From: Bacteroidota bacterium | GTDB lineage: Bacteria > Bacteroidota > Bacteroidia > Flavobacteriales > Flavobacteriaceae | NCBI GenBank assembly: GCA_021793375.1 | Contig: JAJYSY010000005.1 | Span: forward strand, 1-64,000 | Direction: 5' to 3' | Length of the DNA: 64,000 nt | Shown here: piece by piece, positions 60,044-64,000 of the stretch | How positions within the stretch are numbered: the stretch's first letter is position 1 | Layout: each line of letters begins with the position of its first letter | Position numbers and translations under genes: made by a program | Notes under the pieces: model-generated | Database searches by the model: none | What the model was told of the DNA's origin: nothing | Seen by the model: the letters and a program-made list of their open reading frames with translations, nothing else

Positions 60044-60110
60044 CAACAGCGAAGAATCCTTTCCTCATGTAATTTGTTTAAAATGTGAGTAAGCGAATTC
60101 TTTCGTTATT

Positions 60111-60188
60111 ATTTAAAAATCTTGTTGACAAGCGAATATTTTATAAGTTTTCATTTTAAAACAGTTGAATATAAATTGTTTAAAATCC
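60111..60188 (+). repeat. Right imperfect direct repeat flanking the DUF4160-DUF2442 pair
   Basis: It begins ATTTAAAAATCTTGTTGACA and corresponds to 59181-59255. The two copies are 930 bases apart and bracket the whole two-gene unit with its promoter. Confidence 0.75.
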
Positions 60189-60267
60189 ACAATACAATCG
60201 CGGAACAACTGTAAGGCAAAAAACCTCACTAACATTCTTATTAGTAATTTGAATATGGAATACCACG

Positions 60268-60275
60268 TATTTTTG
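60268..60275 (+). promoter_or_regulatory. -7 promoter box for the YbjQ-like gene
   Basis: TATTTTTG matches TAnnTTTG, 42 bases before ATG 60318. A TTTG lies 16 bases upstream at 60248-60251, slightly closer than usual. Confidence 0.5.
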
Positions 60276-60317
60276 TAAATTCCCAAAAATATCTCAAGCT
60301 GCTAAAAACAAATTAAA

Positions 60318-60704
60318 ATGAAAGATATTATCATCACTACAAATGATTTAAAACAAGAATATGAAATCATCGGACCGGTTTATTATCATGTTTCCAACAA
60401 AGGATTTTTTACCAGTAGATTATCTAAATTAATCGATAAGTATAAAAAAGAATTAAAACAACTGCAATCAGAACAAATCCAAGGTCAAAGTTTAGATTGG
60501 AAAACTACTTTTGGTGCGCATGCTTTGACAGTTGACAACCGTTTTGACAAAGCATTTTATGTGGCCGCAAGAGAATTGCAAGAAATTGCAAAAAAAATGA
60601 ATGCAGATGCTATAATTGGAATGCGACAAAGTATAGAATTAGATCGGGTAGGTTTTCAATATTTCTATTTACAACTCTATGGCACAGCAGTAAAATTTAA
60701 ATAA
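60318..60704 (+). CDS. YbjQ/UPF0145-like small protein
   Basis: 128 residues, cytosolic. The C-terminal half (AARELQEIAKKMNADAIIGMRQSIELD, then LQLYGTAVKF) matches the YbjQ/UPF0145 heavy-metal-binding-like fold, a pentameric beta-barrel family of unknown function. The N-terminal part differs from standard YbjQ. It stands alone with its own promoter. Confidence 0.68.
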   Translation: MKDIIITTNDLKQEYEIIGPVYYHVSNKGFFTSRLSKLIDKYKKELKQLQSEQIQGQSLDWKTTFGAHALTVDNRFDKAFYVAARELQEIAKKMNADAIIGMRQSIELDRVGFQYFYLQLYGTAVKFK

Positions 60705-60786
60705 TAATTATTTTATAATTCTTTTTCTCTTTACCATTGAAAATGCTTATTTTAGTAGGCTAAATTCACTAACTCGTAATTGACTC

Positions 60787-61767
60787 ATGCCAACTATAAA
60801 AAAAATATTAGTCCCTACAGATTTTTCTGAAAATTCAGCTTTAATTTTTCCATTAGTAAGAAAAACTATCGAAAAGTTTGATGCAAAAGTAGATCTGATT
60901 CATGTGATCCCGGATTCTCCTTATCTTAAAGTTGCTCAAGAAGCTTTCAGCAGTTTATTTGGCAGCGGAAGCGAAAAAAAATCTGCTTCGGAACTCAAAA
61001 CACATTTAACCGAAAAAATTCAAGCAGAATTAACTCGAGAGATTCCTGAAAATCATCGAGGAGAAACCTTTATTATTGAAGGCGGAAGAACAGAGAAAAA
61101 AATCATTGAACACACCAAAAATAATTCTTATGATATGATTATGGTGGCTTCTCGCGGAATGGGAAATTCTCTTTTCAGCAGAGGAAGTGTAGCCGAAGGA
61201 TTAATTCAATTTTCTGATATTCCTGTTTTTAGCTCCAGCAAAGATATAGATGCCATTCCTACTATTATCTTCCCTACTGATGGATCAAAATTATCTTTTG
61301 AAGCTTTACCGCTTGCCCTCAAATTTGCAGAAAAATACGACGCTGCTGTTCAAATTTTAGGAATTGTAGTTTTTGATCGTCCTGATGCTACGCTAACCGG
61401 AAAAGGAGATAGAATTCAAACCTATGCTATAGATCATTTCAGAAAAGATATCATAGAAAATCTGGAAGAATATGTAGCAGAAAACCAATCCACTTTAAGC
61501 TTTGTTAAAAACCCTTCTGTAAGCGACCCCAATTTTCAATTAAAACTAAAAGAAGGAAAACCCATCAATTTATCTTTGCATTTCAAAGAAGGAGTTTCTG
61601 CTTACTCCTCTATTGTTGCTTATGCTTTAAGTTATGGGCAATTGGTGGTGATGACCACACACGGAAAAAGTGGCTTGGCTCATTTCTTTATCGGATCAAC
61701 CGCTGAAAAAGTAGCAAAAAACTTAGAAATGCCGGTCATTACCGTTAAGCCAAAAAACTTAAAATAG
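60787..61767 (+). CDS. Tandem universal stress protein
   Basis: 326 residues with two Usp domains. Domain 1 (about 1-150) starts IKKILVPTDFSENS and contains DMIMVASRGMGNSLFSRGSVAEGLIQFSDIPVF. Domain 2 (about 158-326) starts PTIIFPTDGSKLSFEAL and ends LVVMTTHGKSGLAHFFIGSTAEKVAKNLEMPVITVKP. Both retain the nucleotide-binding G-x2-G-x9-G(S/T) style loop. Role in stress is general. Confidence 0.92.
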   Translation: MPTIKKILVPTDFSENSALIFPLVRKTIEKFDAKVDLIHVIPDSPYLKVAQEAFSSLFGSGSEKKSASELKTHLTEKIQAELTREIPENHRGETFIIEGGRTEKKIIEHTKNNSYDMIMVASRGMGNSLFSRGSVAEGLIQFSDIPVFSSSKDIDAIPTIIFPTDGSKLSFEALPLALKFAEKYDAAVQILGIVVFDRPDATLTGKGDRIQTYAIDHFRKDIIENLEEYVAENQSTLSFVKNPSVSDPNFQLKLKEGKPINLSLHFKEGVSAYSSIVAYALSYGQLVVMTTHGKSGLAHFFIGSTAEKVAKNLEMPVITVKPKNLK

Positions 61768-61809
61768 ATAAGTTTTTTATAAAATTAAGTACACACTAAA
61801 TTTATAAGT

Positions 61810-61817
61810 TATTTTTG
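61810..61817 (+). promoter_or_regulatory. -7 promoter box for the LysM protein gene
   Basis: TATTTTTG matches TAnnTTTG, 33 bases before ATG 61851. Confidence 0.55.
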
Positions 61818-61850
61818 CGTTTGAAATAAAATAACAAGAACTGATCATTC

Positions 61851-63785
61851 ATGAAAAAGTCATTTTTTTTACTTCTTTTTACTTTATTTATTTCAGCAGG
61901 AGTTTTTGCTCAATACGCTACTTATCGTATTGAAAAAGGAGAATCTCTCTCTGATGTTGCAGAGAAATTTGAAGTAAGCCCTGAAGCGATAAAAAAACTT
62001 AATCCCGATTTAAAAGAAGGAAATTTAGAAAATAAAACCATTATTATTCCTTCTCGAGAAACTACAGAGAAAACAGAAAAAGCTTCGAGAATCAGGTTTA
62101 AGGAATATCGTGTAAAACCAAAAGAAACGCTTTATAGTCTTGCAAAACGAAATAATGTTGAAGTAGAAGACATCAAAAAATACAATCCTTATTTGTATGA
62201 TGAAGAGTTGGGAGAAAATGATATGATAAAAATTCCGGTGTATGAAAGTGAAATAGAAAGCTTCAACGCTTCTTTGCAAACTTCAACTTTTGAAAACATC
62301 ATTCATATTGTGATGCCAAAAGAAACAAAATATGGAATTTCAAAAAAATATGGAATCAGTGTAGAAAAATTGGATTCTTTAAATCCGATGATCAAAGAAT
62401 TAAAACCCGGTCAGTTTTTAAAAGTAATCAACCCCACAGCGGTTAAAAAAGAAATAGAAACCAAGTTTGAATATTATAAGGTTCAACCTAAAGAAACACT
62501 TTATAGTTTGACTAAAGAATTAGGTGTTTCTACTGATTCTTTAGAAAAACTAAATCCGATTTTAAAAGAATTAGGTCTTCAAGCCGGAATGGAACTCCGT
62601 ATTCCTATTGGTTCTGCAGAAGAAATTGAAGAATCTATCGACAAGAAGGTAGATTTAAGTAAAAATCTCAAAAACCTGTCTAAACAAGAAATTGCTATTT
62701 TTCTTCCTTTTAATTTGACTCAATTTGACGAACTGAAAAAGAAAAAAGAGGAAGATGAGGAGGAAGAAGAAAAAGAGGAAAAAGAAACCGAAGAAGATCT
62801 TTTAAAAAGAGATGCTTATCTTCAAATTGCTTTAGATTTATACAGCGGAATTAAAATCGCTTTAGATTCTGCTGATAAGATGGGGATTTCTGTAGATACA
62901 AAAGTTTTTGACACCCAAAGAAATTCTGCTAAAATTGATGAAATCTTGAGAAATAATAACTTCAAAGACACCAAAATAATTATTGGTCCTTTGATTTCTT
63001 CTCATATTGAAAAAGTTGCCAAACATTTAAGTCATCAAAACACAGCAATTTTTAGTCCATTGACCAGCAGTGAATTATCAGGAAGTGATAAGATTTTTCA
63101 AAGTCGTCCTTCTTCTGTCATAAAAGAACAAGTTTTAACAAAATACATCAAAGAAAATCAAACAGAAAAAAATCTATTGATTTTAAGCAATCAAAGCAGA
63201 GCGAGTTTTGTGCAAAAGCTTAGTTCAGAACTTTCTAATCTTCGAAAAATCAGTCAAGCAAACGAAGAATATTTACAAAGATCTGATTTGGAAAAAATGT
63301 TGGATAAAGACAGACCAAACTGGATAATTATTGAAACTGATGATTTGGGCGCAATCAACAATGCAATTTCAAACTTGAATGCGATTCGATCTAAATATGA
63401 AATCAGAATCTTTACTTCGGATTTAAGCAAAATCAACGACGCAGAAGTAGAAAGTGAATACCTCAGCCACTTAAACTTTACTTATGCTTCTGTGGATAGA
63501 AGTGATACCGCAAGGGAAAATGATTATTTTGTTCAAAAATATCTTTCAGAATATGGGGTAATGCCAAGTTCATACGCCATCAGAGGTTTTGATGTAACTT
63601 TGGATGCTATCCTCAGAGCTGCTTTTAATAAAGATATTTTTAAAGGAATCAAGAAAACAAAAGGATATACAGAATATGTAGAAAACAGATTTGATTACAA
63701 ATCTAAATCTAAGCAAGGTTTTTACAACAATGCTGTTTATCTGCTTCAATTTGATGAAGATTTACAATTAAAAGTAATCAACTAA
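61851..63785 (+). CDS. Exported protein with LysM repeats and periplasmic-binding-like domain
   Basis: 644 residues. A signal peptide ends near AGVFAQ. Four LysM-like repeats follow (YRIEKGESLSDVAEKF, YRVKPKETLYSLAKRN, IVMPKETKYGISKKYG, YKVQPKETLYSLTKEL; about 22-245). An acid-rich stretch (about 298-316) precedes a C-terminal type I periplasmic-binding-like domain (IALDLYSGIKIALDSADKMGI, IIGPLISSHIEKVAKHL). It should bind peptidoglycan and possibly a small ligand. The OsmC gene starts 3 bases after its stop. Confidence 0.88.
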   Translation: MKKSFFLLLFTLFISAGVFAQYATYRIEKGESLSDVAEKFEVSPEAIKKLNPDLKEGNLENKTIIIPSRETTEKTEKASRIRFKEYRVKPKETLYSLAKRNNVEVEDIKKYNPYLYDEELGENDMIKIPVYESEIESFNASLQTSTFENIIHIVMPKETKYGISKKYGISVEKLDSLNPMIKELKPGQFLKVINPTAVKKEIETKFEYYKVQPKETLYSLTKELGVSTDSLEKLNPILKELGLQAGMELRIPIGSAEEIEESIDKKVDLSKNLKNLSKQEIAIFLPFNLTQFDELKKKKEEDEEEEEKEEKETEEDLLKRDAYLQIALDLYSGIKIALDSADKMGISVDTKVFDTQRNSAKIDEILRNNNFKDTKIIIGPLISSHIEKVAKHLSHQNTAIFSPLTSSELSGSDKIFQSRPSSVIKEQVLTKYIKENQTEKNLLILSNQSRASFVQKLSSELSNLRKISQANEEYLQRSDLEKMLDKDRPNWIIIETDDLGAINNAISNLNAIRSKYEIRIFTSDLSKINDAEVESEYLSHLNFTYASVDRSDTARENDYFVQKYLSEYGVMPSSYAIRGFDVTLDAILRAAFNKDIFKGIKKTKGYTEYVENRFDYKSKSKQGFYNNAVYLLQFDEDLQLKVIN

Positions 63786-63788
63786 ATT

Positions 63789-64000
63789 ATGACTTCAAAA
63801 GCTGAATATATCGGAAATTTAAGAGTAAAAAACACACATTTAAAAAGTGGAAATTCTTATATAACCGATGCGCCAACAGATAATCATGGAAAAGGAGAAG
63901 CTTTTTCTCCAACAGACACCGTTGCCACAGCTTTAGGAAATTGTATTTTGACCACCATGGGTATTAAAGCCGAGCAAGCAAACTTAAATTTAAAAGGAGC
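63789..64000 (+). CDS. OsmC family protein, N-terminal part (3' end outside window)
   Basis: The first 70 residues from ATG 63789. It has the OsmC/Ohr mid-motif FSPTDTVATALGNCILTTMG, in which Cys is the first peroxidatic thiol. OsmC/Ohr proteins reduce organic hydroperoxides. It begins 3 bases after the LysM gene, so they are one transcript. Confidence 0.88.
   Translation, partial: MTSKAEYIGNLRVKNTHLKSGNSYITDAPTDNHGKGEAFSPTDTVATALGNCILTTMGIKAEQANLNLKG

Noticed and set aside
1-64000. CRISPR array, tRNA or rRNA genes
   Set aside because: No regularly spaced repeats of CRISPR type and no tRNA-like cloverleaf with GGTTCGA-type T-arm were found on either strand by eye.

Overview
The window looks like an AT-rich chromosome segment from a flavobacterium (phylum Bacteroidota, class Flavobacteriia). 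Three things support this. Many genes are preceded by the Bacteroidota -7 box TAnnTTTG. Shine-Dalgarno sequences are scarce. The gene set is typical: two-lipoyl PdhC, PafA-type phosphatase, sigma factor followed by an anti-sigma/beta-barrel protein, the aat-DUF3127-flavin reductase-kinase block, and lipoproteins with acidic export signals. I saw no rRNA, tRNA, CRISPR array or transposase. No gap between genes exceeds 300 bases.

Layout. 0-4.5 kb: end of cdd, pdhA-pdhC, and a redox group (peroxiredoxin, thioredoxin, small DUF6952-like protein). 4.5-7.5 kb: accessory island with a short inverted-repeat element, a DUF1287 hydrolase, a small lipoprotein and a surface-type lipoprotein ending in a Tae4-like peptidoglycan amidase domain. 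7.5-14.5 kb: hflX, glnS, a YtxH/holin-like envelope-stress trio, gltX and a UbiA-like membrane protein. 14.5-22.7 kb: gcvP, a KAS III enzyme, a glycosyltransferase, PafA-like phosphatase and the MlaE/MlaF lipid transporter pair. 22.7-29.3 kb (minus strand): mannose-1-P guanylyltransferase, SprT-like protein, SDR, M28 peptidase lipoprotein, sugar nucleotidyltransferase, dut and a flippase. 29.4-38.7 kb: alr, an antiquitin-like aldehyde dehydrogenase, thioredoxin-like protein, tag, aat, DUF3127, flavin reductase, an orphan histidine kinase, deaminase, HIT protein and trpS. 38.8-48.5 kb: plsC, the sigma/anti-sigma-barrel pair, menB, a PLP decarboxylase, guaA and serS. 48.6-55 kb: TPR protein, a VapD toxin module, patatin-barrel protein and uvrC. 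55-64 kb: dinB, hpt, a TlpA/DsrE redox pair, a DUF4160-DUF2442 pair, a universal stress protein, a LysM/periplasmic-binding fusion and the start of an OsmC gene.

Most of the window is ordinary housekeeping. The unusual parts are:
(1) The Tae4-like amidase. It carries a surface-lipoprotein signal and its reading frame is preceded by four copies of a 7-base repeat. Loss of one unit would join an upstream ATG to a complete lipoprotein signal peptide, so it may be a phase-variable surface toxin.
(2) Two small toxin-antitoxin-like modules, each lying between imperfect direct repeats: VapD at 50.4-50.95 kb and DUF4160-DUF2442 at 59.2-60.2 kb.
(3) A GMP synthase whose glutaminase domain has Gly in place of the catalytic Cys.
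(4) Five genes whose -7 box lies only 4-6 bases before the ATG, implying leaderless or nearly leaderless mRNAs.

All family calls rest on reading motifs by eye; no database search was run.
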